Of a DNA stretch of 20,893 bases, positions 1 through 9,658 are shown piece by piece. The position numbers were made by a program, and so were the translations under genes. The notes under the pieces were generated by a model. That model did not search any database, was not told the origin of the DNA, and saw nothing but the letters and a program-made list of their open reading frames with translations. The stretch is from Sphacelaria rigidula (lineage: Eukaryota > Phaeophyceae > Sphacelariales), in the NCBI GenBank assembly GCA_964200075.2, contig CAXNAA020000482.1, forward strand, positions 1 to 20,893, read 5' to 3'. Position 1 is the first letter of the stretch. The number at the start of each line of letters is the position of its first letter.

Positions 1-1182
1 TCTCTGTGTTACTTGTGTTCTTCTGTGTGCGGGTCTTTTCTTGCTGTCGTGGCGTTGTCGGGGGGGGGGGGGGGGGGGGGGGGGTTATCTATTGTCGTTG
101 CGGATGTTGGCGAGCGAGAAAGAGGAACAGCGTTGGCAGTTAGGGGACCTGTCGGGCACATAACTCGACATGTGTTGAGAACATCCTCTTTTGGGCGAGA
201 ATCGCTTCTTGTTTTCTCTCCGATTTCAGGCGACATAATCGAACCCAAATGGTTATTGTTCGAAGAGGTGCAAAACGCTAATCCATCAACATTGAAATTC
301 GTATTGTGGAAAGGCTCTTCAATACATATTGTTTTCTCAAAATCGTGCAGGTCAAGGCACTCCTTCTCCTATCGCCTACTTCAAGGGTCTGCAGGTGAGG
401 GTAAAACGCGTGTGAGCATGTGCGGCAGCGCAGTTTTGGGGCCTGAATCGCGTGAAGAGCATATTTTTTCAAGGGTCATTTGTGCCGTGCCGCAAAAAAA
501 GGAAGTAGGCCGCATAATTTCCGCCGTAGGCGACAAACGTTGTGCGGATGTACCTTTTACCGGCAGGAGAAAAATGAATTGGGGCTGTTTGTTATATCAA
601 GTGGTTTGCCCAAAAGGCACCATGCAGGCATTTGTAGATGTGTACTATGGGCAAAAAAGAACCATATTAACTCACATGTCGATCACTCTCCACGGGTTTC
701 TTGACGAAAAGGCCTCTATGTTTCATTGTGTACATGCTGATACATATAACACTCTAATCAATAGGTTAAAACGCAAGTGTTGCAACTCATATATTGATCG
801 AGATCGACATATCTTTACGGGAAAAGAGTACATTTCGCCTTCGGGCCCCCTGCGGGGAGCGCACATGGTGGCTCTGAACTTTTTCCAACCCTGCTGCAGG
901 TACTCCAGCAGCAAGCAGTACGCCAGTCTTGCGCCAGGAACAAACATTTTTCGGGACAAAAACCGCCCCCTTTTCACTCAGTTGCGCACTGTTGCAACGC
1001 ACAACCTTAAATTCAGTGAAATGGCCTTGTTGATTATAGCTGACGTGACATGCAGCCAAAGTTTCAGCGTTGCAACGCTCGACAGCCTGCATGTGGTCGT
1101 GCCTCCTAAACGCAGCAACTCTACAGGCGATATACAGATGAGCTTTGTGCAGATCGTCATTATGCAAAGGATTTCCCAGTAG
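1..1182 (+). CDS. Long open frame, 5'-partial, unknown protein
   Basis: The frame is open from the window edge to a TAG at 1180-1182, about 393 codons. With 3 stops in 64 codons I estimate a chance of about one in 100,000 for a run this long anywhere in the window. The first in-frame ATG is at 418, which would give 254 residues; the frame to its left could be upstream exon sequence. The 60-84 poly-G run is read as eight glycines. I recognise no domain. The protein is fairly rich in Cys, Ser, Lys and Arg and has no obvious membrane segment. An acceptor-like pyrimidine-CAG ends at 229 and a donor-like CAG/GTGAGG sits at 392-400, so 230-394 could be an internal exon. An opposite-strand frame (1323-787) is open over the same DNA; I prefer the plus frame for its length. 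It occupies the place where the neighbouring retroelement relic should have its integrase. Confidence 0.35.
   Translation, partial: SLCYLCSSVCGSFLAVVALSGGGGGGGGLSIVVADVGERERGTALAVRGPVGHITRHVLRTSSFGRESLLVFSPISGDIIEPKWLLFEEVQNANPSTLKFVLWKGSSIHIVFSKSCRSRHSFSYRLLQGSAGEGKTRVSMCGSAVLGPESREEHIFSRVICAVPQKKEVGRIISAVGDKRCADVPFTGRRKMNWGCLLYQVVCPKGTMQAFVDVYYGQKRTILTHMSITLHGFLDEKASMFHCVHADTYNTLINRLKRKCCNSYIDRDRHIFTGKEYISPSGPLRGAHMVALNFFQPCCRYSSSKQYASLAPGTNIFRDKNRPLFTQLRTVATHNLKFSEMALLIIADVTCSQSFSVATLDSLHVVVPPKRSNSTGDIQMSFVQIVIMQRISQ
60..84. repeat. Poly-G tract, 25 G
   Basis: An uninterrupted run of 25 G. It could form G-quadruplex structures, is prone to slippage, and its exact length may be unreliable in an assembly. 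It lies inside the long plus-strand open frame, where it would encode a glycine run. Confidence 0.95.
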
Positions 1183-1412
1183 AGATCGATGTTGTTTGCC
1201 ACTTTTAGAGAGAAAGGCACTTGGTCGGGGCCTGATGTGATTTCGGTGGTTGTTTAAGCATTTTATAATCATTATGGCGTGCAGTGTATCCTGGAAGATT
1301 CTTACTTGCCGATCCCGTTGCACATTCCGATTTCAAACTCTCCTATCCCCCTCGAGTTCAGCACAAATGCTTACCTGTAAGTTCTTGCATTCAAAAACTC
1401 AAAATGACATTC
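1183..1412. other. Unassigned stretch between long frame and RNase H relic
   Basis: The end of a Ty3/gypsy RNase H and the start of a linker to integrase would be expected here on the minus strand. I could not recognise either. The minus-strand open frame 1323-787 begins in this stretch with GTG and shows no integrase zinc finger or catalytic motif. Confidence 0.4.
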
Positions 1413-1837
1413 TCAACTAGGAGATTCTTCACGTCTGTCGCGTTCTGCCCTTCTACTTGAAGTTGTGAGAGGGCAGGATTTCGCCATTATTGTGAGACCC
1501 TTAAACGGTCTTAGGTCGGTCAGAATTACACCGGGGATGTCACACAAATGCTGATGAAGTCGCCCACTTTTCAAACGACAACGCCGGCTTGTCGATCCAC
1601 AACGGTCCATTTTTGTTCGTTTGAGAACGTTGTTCAGCTCAGGTATACGATGGGGTGGTCATTCGATTGCTCTCGTTGTAGCCTACAACCAAATCTAAGA
1701 GTATACGAATCGGTATGCAGTCGGAAGCGGCGAGCACCATCCTCACTTACTTTCCGATTGGGACATAGAAGGACCGATGGTCTGGAAAGCTGAGCAAACA
1801 GGTCTCGAACAGTCTTCCATAGTTGCTGTAATATCAA
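1413..1837 (-). pseudogene. RNase H fragment, relic 1
   Basis: The frame 1837-1634 contains RRFRLHTDSYTLRFG, with the first RNase H catalytic Asp at about 1711-1709 (canonical HTDAS, here HTDSY), and ends in HPIVYLS, matching the PIVYLSR segment of Ty3/gypsy RNase H. A second frame, 1610-1413, continues with RRLHQHLCDIPGVILTD and then a GLTIMAKSCP segment, matching the W.I..LR.YL.....I.TDH.AL part with the terminal catalytic Asp. Between them another frame is needed. The start codons of these frames have no meaning; they are remnants of one polyprotein. Confidence 0.8.
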
Positions 1838-2350
1838 ACTCGACTACTCTCTTGAGAAAAGCAGCATGTGGTTTGATCGTCCGGCCTAGGTTCGGCAGAT
1901 ATTGGCAGTGGTAGACTAATCCGCCTCGCAGGGGGCGTAATTAGGCGACATATTTCGGCATGGGTATATTGGCAAGGGCTGAAACTTCGTCGAGGGTTGG
2001 GCTGCGACCTTCGGGGGGTAATGCAGTGCCCCAGGAGTTTGATGGTCGTGGCACCGAGTTGTGATTTCCTCCGGATAATTTCAGATCGTGCTTTTCGAAT
2101 GGCACTACAAATGTCGCCAGTTGCGCAACATGACCCTCGGGGATAAGTACGTGACACACGGCATCATCCAGGTATATCTGATAGCTGGGTAGCCTATCGA
2201 TGACGCAAAACAGGACTCGCTAAAAAGCACCCGGTGCACCGGATGCACCTCGTGGTGTAACTCGTAACTCATACTGTCCAGACTGCCCGCAAAAGGCCGT
2301 CATCTCTTGATTTGGTATCCATTTCTCGTTGATGGTATCCCGCTTGCATT
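1834..2350 (-). pseudogene. Reverse transcriptase catalytic and thumb/tether fragment, relic 1
   Basis: The YLDD catalytic box, the counterpart of YxDD in retroelement RTs, is encoded by 2174-2163. Just before it the reading shows a VTPRGASGAPGAF segment (the usual P.G...AP..F RT motif) interrupted by a stop. After it come HVAQLATF and KHDLKL, then in a neighbouring frame LLGHCITP, the equivalent of the FLGH.(I/V)S motif. VSALANIPMP follows, the tether that leads into RNase H. At least two frame changes are needed between 2160 and 1900. Confidence 0.85.
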
Positions 2351-2795
2351 TCAAAAGAAGGAAAAATCTTCCCGTCCAAGGGAGTCCAGGATCTCATCTG
2401 GTAACGAGAGGCGGGCAACCGACATCATCGCGTTTAAACGTTGATAGTTGGCAGTCAGTCGGATCTTGCACTCGACATCTACGTAGGTAGCCACCGAGAA
2501 TAACTTGCACTTTACAAGCAAGCATCGGGTTTGAGCGGTACGGGCAAAAGGCAATCGATTGTGTTCTCTCCGGTGCATTGATTCTGAACGGTGTCGTGGG
2601 GCATCGACGTAAATCCAGAGGTGAGATAAAGAAACGTTTGGCGTATCGTATCAGCGCATATCTGAGGTTGTCGATGACTGCGGGAGTCCGACCGTCACTA
2701 TTCAAAGTGAAAGTGTAATGACGGAAGAGTCGGGAAATATCGTTCCACAGGCGCAAAAAACTCACCCGCTGCTCAGGTTGCAACTTCTCTGACAT
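2351..2795 (-). pseudogene. Reverse transcriptase N-terminal and finger/palm fragment, relic 1
   Basis: Two overlapping minus-strand frames share this part. The frame from 2795 reads LRLWNDISRLF, then FTLNSDGRTPAVIDNLRYAL and an AK..F remnant, matching the region that precedes RT in this kind of pol. The frame from 2578 reads LVKCKLFSVATYVDVECKIR, then NYQRLNAM and LPDEILDSLGREDFSFF. These correspond to the RT motifs around the conserved (D/N)YR.LN and the LD.LGG...FS segment just before the first catalytic aspartate. The shift between frames lies around 2580-2600. Downstream the reading changes frame again near 2330-2350. Confidence 0.8.
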
Positions 2796-4200
2796 ATTCT
2801 GGGGATCTCGAGTTCAACGTCAGCTGCTGACGCGGCCAGGACCATCAGATCTACAGTACCCGGTCCGCCGCGTTCGGGATCTTGGTCTGAGACAGTTTGG
2901 GCAGGCGACGTGGCAGCGAGACAAGTTCCGGGAATGTACCTAGTAGGGGCGCCGTGGCATGCCCTAGCAACCAGTTGGAACTGAAAAACTCCGGGGATAT
3001 AAAAATAAAATATGTTATACTGCTTTTACTAATATATATTCTTGTCCTATTATGTGACTTCGTGCACTGTAGTAGACCATTCCGTAGTACCAGGTTTACT
3101 TCCAACGGTTGGGGAGGTGAAAGCGACACGATGTCCTCCGTGACATGAGATAGCTTGAAGCAATGTTTGGCAGGGGTCATGCATGACCGCCTAGCACCAA
3201 GTTGGAAATAAGATATCCAAGCGTTAATTTTCCCGCGCGTGAGTGAGTGCATGTGGTGACGATGGGTCGGTGGTATATACATGTGTCGAGCATCGTTGCC
3301 ACAGTCGTCTCTTCCCAACGAAATATCAAACGCAATACATTTGTTTGGGACAATTTAGGCTCAAAAAGAAAGTCTGGCGGTGGGGCTTGTCTCGCGATAA
3401 ATCGTACGCCAAATCTCACGGCACGTTCAACACTTAAGGTAGTGCTGGATTCAAGACGGCCAAAGGTTCGGGTTGGAGCAGCCGGGGACAGACATTTTAA
3501 ATCCGCAGGGTCGGTGCAGGAGCATCTCCTGCCAGCAGCTTGTGGTGATAAAAGTCTCAGGCGCACTTGAGTCCGGTCATGTCAGTGCCATAGATTGTCG
3601 ACTTGTACATGACCGCTATGTAATCCAACTCTAGCCGTATAACGTGCATTGTCCACGGTGGCAACACCGCTTGTGAAATCCGAGCCAAAATCCGGCAGTG
3701 GATCTTTACCCTCTCTCTGTGCTTTCTAGAAGATGGCGTTGAGATATGTTGTCGGGTGATTTTGTGGAATCGTGGAGCCGTGGATTGTGGGGGCTGGCCA
3801 TAAGTGTGGTGCGTTCGTTCGGAGCCAGGTTGGGGTATTTCGTGAACCGCGATAGGGGTGTGACTTTTGAGGGCGATTGTTGCAGTGGAGGCAGTATCGG
3901 GCGTGTTGTTGATGGGGGTAGGGGTCACGCCCGACACGGCAGGGAATATGTCATGTACGGATTTGACGCAGGTGTTTTCCCCACGGAGCAAGTGTCATGC
4001 CGAACTGGGTGTCGTAGGAGGCGAACAAGACGGCATTTTTTTCGTCAGGGGACATGATTCTGGTGACTTCATCGTCGGAAATCACGTCCGGTAGAACATC
4101 GCACGTATCATGAATGGGCACAGCCTCGACGGGCGGGGCGGCAGATGCTTTGCCAGGGGCCAAAAGTGGCAATGCAGGGGACGTATCGTCGATTGCGTGG
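2796..4200 (-). other. Probable upstream (gag/protease) part of relic 1, unrecognised
   Basis: By element order this stretch should carry gag and protease. Minus-strand frames of 144-155 codons occur (3318-2851, 3991-3557), and a shorter frame at 4172-3951 has an acidic patch (SDDEVTRIMSPDEKNAV). I see no zinc knuckle, no D(S/T)G protease motif and no LTR end. An A+T-rich patch at about 2998-3060 stands out from its surroundings and may be a later insertion. The assignment to the element rests on position only. Confidence 0.3.
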
Positions 4201-5480
4201 CTGTGTCTGCTTTGCTATGAGGTTGCCGTTGGCGAATTCACATGTGGGTAAGGCAACAAAACAACTGTAGTTAGGGTGGATCGTAAATCAACACGGCCCG
4301 CCTCGACCTCTTTGATGGTACTAGCTCAGAGGGACACGGGAAAGCAAAGAGCGGTAGCGGAACATCCAATAACTGAGGCGTACCGACATGGCCTGCTAAT
4401 CGGATATCTCAAGAGTTGTCCGTGGTTTGACAGCGCGTCGCGCACCGGCCGGTGAAGGACTGATAGATAGCCTAAGGTGGCGACACGACAACTGGGAGAC
4501 AGCTCGTCACTCGATATGCAGGAATCTGCAAGACTTTGTCTTCACCCCTGGTGTGTTGGGGGAGGATATAGCAGCTAAGAATTCGCTTCACGAAGTGATA
4601 CACTGGAGCGATCAGTCCCAGTAAGAGGACGACAAAAGCTTGTTACTGTGAGAGCTATATCCACGGGTGTGTCCGCGGGATCTCGCCTGAGTGGGACCCT
4701 TGTCCGAGGACTGATCGGGCCCATCGTACCCACACCACAAGCCTGAATTAGCGCCGGTCGACGTTGATTCATTGTTGAGGTGTGGGCCCGTTGGCCGTGT
4801 AATACCACCGGGGACAGGGCCTTGTAGGCGTGAGGTAGGAAGCCGCGGTTTGCTGGGTTTCATTCGCGTCGAAGGATGTACGACAGGAGGCTCGTGGTGG
4901 GGGGGGGGGAGATCCACAAGTATGCGATACGGTATTATCGAACGAAAAGCTAGAAGTGCTATCAAAAACAGAGACTGGTACCGTGATTTGTGGCGTAGTC
5001 ATTGAGAGTGGCTGTATCCATGAAGTACTCGCTATATCAAAGTGTGCCGAATCGCGGGTCAGGCGAGTCGCGTGGTGCGTGGTGTTGTTTCGGCTTGTGC
5101 TTGATCCAGTCTGGTGTGCTGGGGGGGCATGTGGGACCGGGGGCGAACGGCTTCTAGCACCTTGGGGGAATATGCGAGTGTTGTGCCCGTATGGCTCGAG
5201 TATGGGCAAGGATATAGTATTATCCCATCAATAAACATCATGTAGCAGATTTGATTTCAAACACCGTGCTGGTGACTTGACATCACTTCTCTCATGAGCT
5301 GCTAAAACAAATAGCACTCCGTTGCCCATGCGGCTAGGAGCGATCTTGCCTGCGCTATTCTTGTAACATGTATATTATGACAAATCACTGACGACGACAT
5401 CGTTGCTCCCACTGTGGGTGTCTGATTCGGATACGATGCTCGAGTTGTGCAAATACAGTGGTGCCGAATCAATTCAACGC
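4201..5480. other. Unassigned stretch with an 11-G tract
   Basis: No recognisable gene. Overlapping minus-strand frames at 4965-4612 and 5209-4769 (117 and 146 codons) are rich in Pro, Ser and Thr, partly because of the G tract at 4899-4909, which reads as prolines. They resemble low-complexity gag linkers in composition only. No splice structure or domain was identified. Confidence 0.4.
4899..4909. repeat. Poly-G tract, 11 G
   Basis: An uninterrupted G run, one of several long homopolymers in the window. Confidence 0.9.
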
Positions 5481-5501
5481 TAGCATAACAGTACAAGCGG
5501 C

Positions 5502-5777
5502 GTGCCAGGGATGTGTGTTCAAATGCGCCCAGAAGCAAACACGACTTGGTGGTCAGACTTTGGAACAACACACGCCGTAACTACCACTCTACTCAATTCA
5601 ACGGCATTTCTCCTTTCGTTCCATGAGCCTTCAAAGTTCTACGTTTTACCTGCTATATCTGAACGCCTGCGGTTCCGCTGGCTTCCGTGCAGCATTGTAT
5701 GGTTTCCAAAAAGAGTCCAGTACCCAGTGTCGTATTCGTCACAGGCATTTTGGATCGAATCTCAAATTAGCCACTAG
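5502..5777 (+). other. Short open frame with a protease-like DxGTTH motif
   Basis: The frame of 91 codons contains WWSDFGTTHAVT, with the Asp codon at 5556-5558. Ty1/copia proteases carry W..DSGAT.H..T at the start of their protease domain, so this could be a decayed copia protease with Ser replaced by Phe. No second protease motif, GAG-pre-integrase or integrase was recognised downstream in this frame. The match is short and may be chance. Confidence 0.15.
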
Positions 5778-8050
5778 TGCACCGATTTGAAGATGGGGGT
5801 AAGTGTGGAGGGCCCGCAACCTAAGTTACATGTAAACAGGGGCGCCGGTGACTAAGCCGACGGCTCGTACACGATTTCGGTCCAATTACGACCGCACGGA
5901 GGTAAAAACCATTCACGATAGTATCCGGTTCAGAAGTAAGGCATATGAGCATCTCATTCGGCTCGGTAGCGCCCTCTGCATTGAAAGAAGAGGCGGCGAC
6001 TGGAGGTTGGGAATGATCGAGGATCGGATAAGGCAACATGGCTTCGTGTTCATGATGTTGGTCGTGGTGAACACGAGTACCCGGCCATGCGCGTGGGGTC
6101 GTCGTGGCCAGCAGTCGATGGGCACGTGCGACATTATACGCATTCGCCTGAGAGTCCGTTCGCCCAGAACAGAAATATCACCAGGTTGATTGTGTGGCAT
6201 GGTGCAGTCTTCCGAACACCATGAAGAAGACAGTAGCTACGAAGGCAAAACCTTTAGAGCTACTGTACACGAGCAGTTACCCCGCGTGTTGCCACGGGAG
6301 AAACCAGGGAACAATGCACACATTCACACGAAAAGAAAGAAAGCAACCGCACACGAGCGCAAAATAAAATGACACAACCGGAGCTGGTTCGACTTGTGTT
6401 AGAAGAAGGTTGGAGGCCCATTCATGTACTCCTGCACTGAGTTTCAGCCAAATGAACTGCGTTTGGTGCGAGGGTGCCCGTAGACTGGAATCCCCCCCCC
6501 CCCCCACCGGCCCGGCTGAGGGGAATTCAATGTTTGGGTGCTCAAAAATGGGGAAAACTAAAGACTAAACCAGCCGATCTCTCAATGAATGGCTATGCGC
6601 CTTGCCTTTTTGCGTAGTACCGTGCTCCCTGTGCTTCCGCGGCATGATACTAGCTACCCTGGGCCACGGCTACCCGCAGATTTTCAGTCCAGATCCCCTC
6701 CCCAGAAGGATGATTCCTGTATTTTTCAGGCAAGAATGAATTGAAGCAAAAACAACACGCGAAGGATCGAGCACAGCGTGATCTGAGACCTGTAGGTCAG
6801 GGAGGAATGGAATAGTACGCACCGCACAGATGAATGAATTGCATCGTAACACGAAGCGGAATATCAGAGAGAGCTTCTGGGTTCGATCGAGCTCGGTGTC
6901 CAGTTATTGTGCTCCTCGAGAGCTGGTTCGCCAGACAAGAGACTGACGGTCTCTCTTCTGATGCTACAGATGGGGTCACTTGATTACCCGCCTCATCTTC
7001 CAGCGGTACAGGTTCTAGTGATGAACTGGCACGCTTGGACACCCCCTTCCCTATGAGCTAGAGGCTCTGGAGCGAGCTGGCGAGGGGGTGGTATCCAGCT
7101 ACGTGCTGGAAAATAACTTCAGACTCTACAAAACGCGGGAAGATTTGCACTAATGGGAGCACGTCTCAGACGCGACGGCAACCCAATCCACCCATCGACT
7201 CAAGATATTTTAGCGCCGCGCGGTCGCTTGCGAACACGTTCACAGAAAATGATTAAGTTTAAATGAAGCCATCTATGAGGAGAAATAACTTGGGCCTATC
7301 AAAGCGAGAACTTTTCGTCTCGCCGCACCTTCTCACAGCTCAAATTGTTTACAAGACAGCCCCTGACACCCGATGCGCATCCATACCACCCCTTATATCC
7401 AGTGTATAGTACTGTATACTCTATTTAGTACTGACGACAGTAGTAGCACAACTGCGTGAAATATACAGAGTAGTACGTTGCCGTTTGTGTAGCGGAATCT
7501 ACCCCGGCGCGATAACCTTTTCAGCCCTACACACAACAGTATAGTGTGAACGTCTCCAGTACTTCGTCGCTGGGGCTTTGAGTGTGCTTGTTCGGTCCTA
7601 CCACGGCCCTTAGGAAACGTCGAGGCCGTTGCCCTCGCGACGCAGTCCGCTCAACGCAGCAAAAAACGGGCGCAGTTGGGGCGACGAGCAGGCGAATTTA
7701 ACTACATGAGGGCCCCGTCTCATCATGCTCACCGCAATGGGCGATGGCTGGAGCCTTTTGCACCAGGTTACAAGATTGGCATGGACCTCGAAGAGTATAG
7801 CAGAGTTGTCAAGTCGCCACCTTTGGACGAGTGTATCTTGTTTTTCGGAGCCTTTCGTAATGGTGAGTCTACGCGGGCGGGGTAGGTGGCATTCACAGCT
7901 AGGGGATATTGCTACGTTATGACCACTCATTCGGCTCGTCGTGCAGTCGGCAGAAGGACGATGTTCATGAAAATGTCGTGACCAATATCCTGGACTTCCT
8001 GTACAACATATCTCTAGCACGACCGTTCGTTCAGTATGCTACTCACGATA
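5778..8050. other. Unassigned stretch
   Basis: No gene could be recognised. Several short frames overlap on both strands (for example 5848-6189 plus and 8020-7610 minus, 113 and 136 codons), within what chance allows. A 14-C run is at 6492-6505. Part of the stretch, 7043-7600, has no frame over 60 codons. It holds a near-palindromic GTATAGTACTGTATAC at 7404-7419. Confidence 0.4.
6492..6505. repeat. Poly-C tract, 14 C
   Basis: An uninterrupted C run in unassigned sequence. Confidence 0.95.
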
Positions 8051-8052
8051 TT

Positions 8053-8067
8053 ATCACGCTGCGATGG
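8053..8067 (+). repeat. Outlying copy of the ATCACGCTGCGATG box
   Basis: The 15 bases here match the box at 8919-8933 exactly and that at 9146-9159 over 14 bases. The following bases (GAGAAACAGCAC) resemble the sequence after the 9146 copy. It lies 866 bases left of the next copy. Confidence 0.6.
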
Positions 8068-8109
8068 AGAAACAGCACTTCACTCGCGTCACTCGCCCAC
8101 TTATCGTAA

Positions 8110-8700
8110 ACACATGGAATTCACCGTGCTTTGGCGGCTCTTTTAGGCTTTGAATGTGATGTACAGTAGTGGGCGGTCTAACTATTCATTTTGTGGCATT
8201 TTGTGCTTTTTTCGTAATAATTGGCGATTTTCTTGGGCTCTTTTCGCCTGCCACCCCTTATGACATCGGGGATCTCAAGATATTTGTTTCCGCTTCACAT
8301 TCCAAGAAGAAGAAGAAATCATCTGTACTCAATATTGAGTGACTGACAAGCTGACCGGTCATCGGGGGTCCTGCTATGTTTCAGCCCAGATTCTTAATCT
8401 TCTGTATGTTCGGTTAATCGAGCCCGTCCCGATCATATTTGTAAAAAAAAGGTACAATTTTACTCTTGTGTAAGTCTGCCTACGTAGTGTATGTACTAGG
8501 GCCCAAAAACTGTGTTTCACGGTCAATAACACCCTCCTAATGAACGGGGTATATACTTGTTTCGACCGAAAACATCAGATAAAACTGGCTTGGGCACTGT
8601 ATTTCGAAGATAATCTGTTTTGTTGTACCAAAAACTACCGACGCTAGCAATTTCGAGTCCTATCGAAGAGTAGTACTATACGCGAGGAAAACCTCAAAAC
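8110..8700. other. Unassigned T-rich stretch
   Basis: No frame over 60 codons on either strand. Contains a short AGA run near 8308-8320 and an A run near 8443. Nothing else was recognised. Confidence 0.5.
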
Positions 8701-8731
8701 ACCCCTAAATAGTTAAACCGCTAACTACTGT

Positions 8732-9310
8732 AGTGCTTACACCTCGCGGCACAAAGCTCCGACGAGTATGATGCGTATATCTGTGTGCTGACCTTATCCT
8801 AGCTTTCCGCACGATACCTTCAAGCAAAATCTTCCTTACGTTTTTCGATTTTTGCAATATTTCGGGGTGATGTTCTCTCAATAAGAAATTGTTACCCCCT
8901 TGGTATCGCGCCCGACATATCACGCTGCGATGGAACGACACTCGTCCACAACACGCTTATTTCTCGCGAACGTGTTGGATTGGCCAAGTTTTTTGGCGAC
9001 CCATTTCGATTGTGATTGTACAGCAGTGCTTCGATTCCGTGGCATAAAATTCTGCCGAGCATGGTATGCATACCTGTGTGCTCAGCATGTCCTGGCCTTT
9101 CCTTCATATCCCCTGAACAACCGTGAGTTGAGCATTGCAAACAATATCACGCTGCGATGAAACAGCAGTCGTCAGCAACACGCATTTGTTTTGCTCTCAC
9201 ACGGGATGTGGCCTTTTTATTACTGTCCAGTTTGTGTTCGGGTTCGCTGTAGTTCTTCAATATTGACGCCACGCACCCCTAGAGAAATGCTTTGTCGCGG
9301 CATGCAGGGA
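8732..9310 (+). repeat. Diverged tandem repeat family with two conserved boxes
   Basis: Two segments, 8732-8804 and 9025-9104, align over their length: both begin AGTGCTT, pass through a C(G)CGGCA-like patch and TGTGTGCT, and end in CTTTCC. By eye roughly three quarters of the bases agree. Each is followed by an ATCACGCTGCGATG box (8919 and 9146), and each box by a CAACACGC string. A weaker third start (TGCTTTGTCGCGGCATG) lies near 9292. The unit is about 230-290 bases with indels. Its function and family are unknown; it may be an old satellite-like duplication or part of a transposon. Confidence 0.6.
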
Positions 9311-9658
9311 TAGAGATCATGAACACAACGGCGTCATCTTTGTCATGTTACGATATCCGTGTGACGAGAGCGGGTGTCCAAGAAACGGATAACACTGTGT
9401 GATTGGGACAAAATTATAGGCTTTTGTGCATTCTCCAAACCGTGGACAACATATTATGGTAAATAGTTGCAATAGGCCTATTCGTTACGCAATATGTTTC
9501 GTATATTGCAACTACTGAATATATATTATTGTCGAGGGTGTGGAATCTTTACAGTCGACGTTGGGCTGGGGACAGACAGGGGTCAAAGCCCCGATTACTT
9601 AATTGAAAGTGATTCATGGGTGTGATACTAGAGCTTTGTAGTAGTGTAGAAAGAGAGT
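9311..9658. other. Unassigned stretch
   Basis: No frame over 60 codons. Contains the related strings GCAATAGGC and TTGCAACTACTGAATATATATTATTG, giving a moderately A+T-rich patch at about 9455-9535. No regulatory element could be assigned. Confidence 0.4.

Larger units (their letters stand above)
1413..2795 (-). mobile_element. Ty3/gypsy-type LTR retrotransposon pol relic 1 (RT-RNase H)
   Basis: Read on the minus strand, fragments in all three frames line up in the order of a Ty3/gypsy pol. From the 2795 end there is an RT N-terminal region with FTLNSDGRTPAV, then NYQRLNAM and LDSLGREDF, then YLDD, then LLGHCIT and an IPMP tether motif, then RNase H with LHTD and IVYLS. Such proteins copy element RNA into DNA and remove the RNA strand. 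The copy is broken by many stops and frameshifts and cannot be active. No integrase was found downstream and no LTR was recognised. The wording of the motifs, especially YLDDAVCH and SDGRTPAV, differs from relic 2, so this is a separate lineage. Confidence 0.85.

Noticed and set aside
787-1323. 178-codon minus-strand frame as the integrase of relic 1
   Set aside because: It has no HHCC zinc finger, no D-D-E spacing and no core motifs, and the plus-strand frame over the same DNA is much longer.
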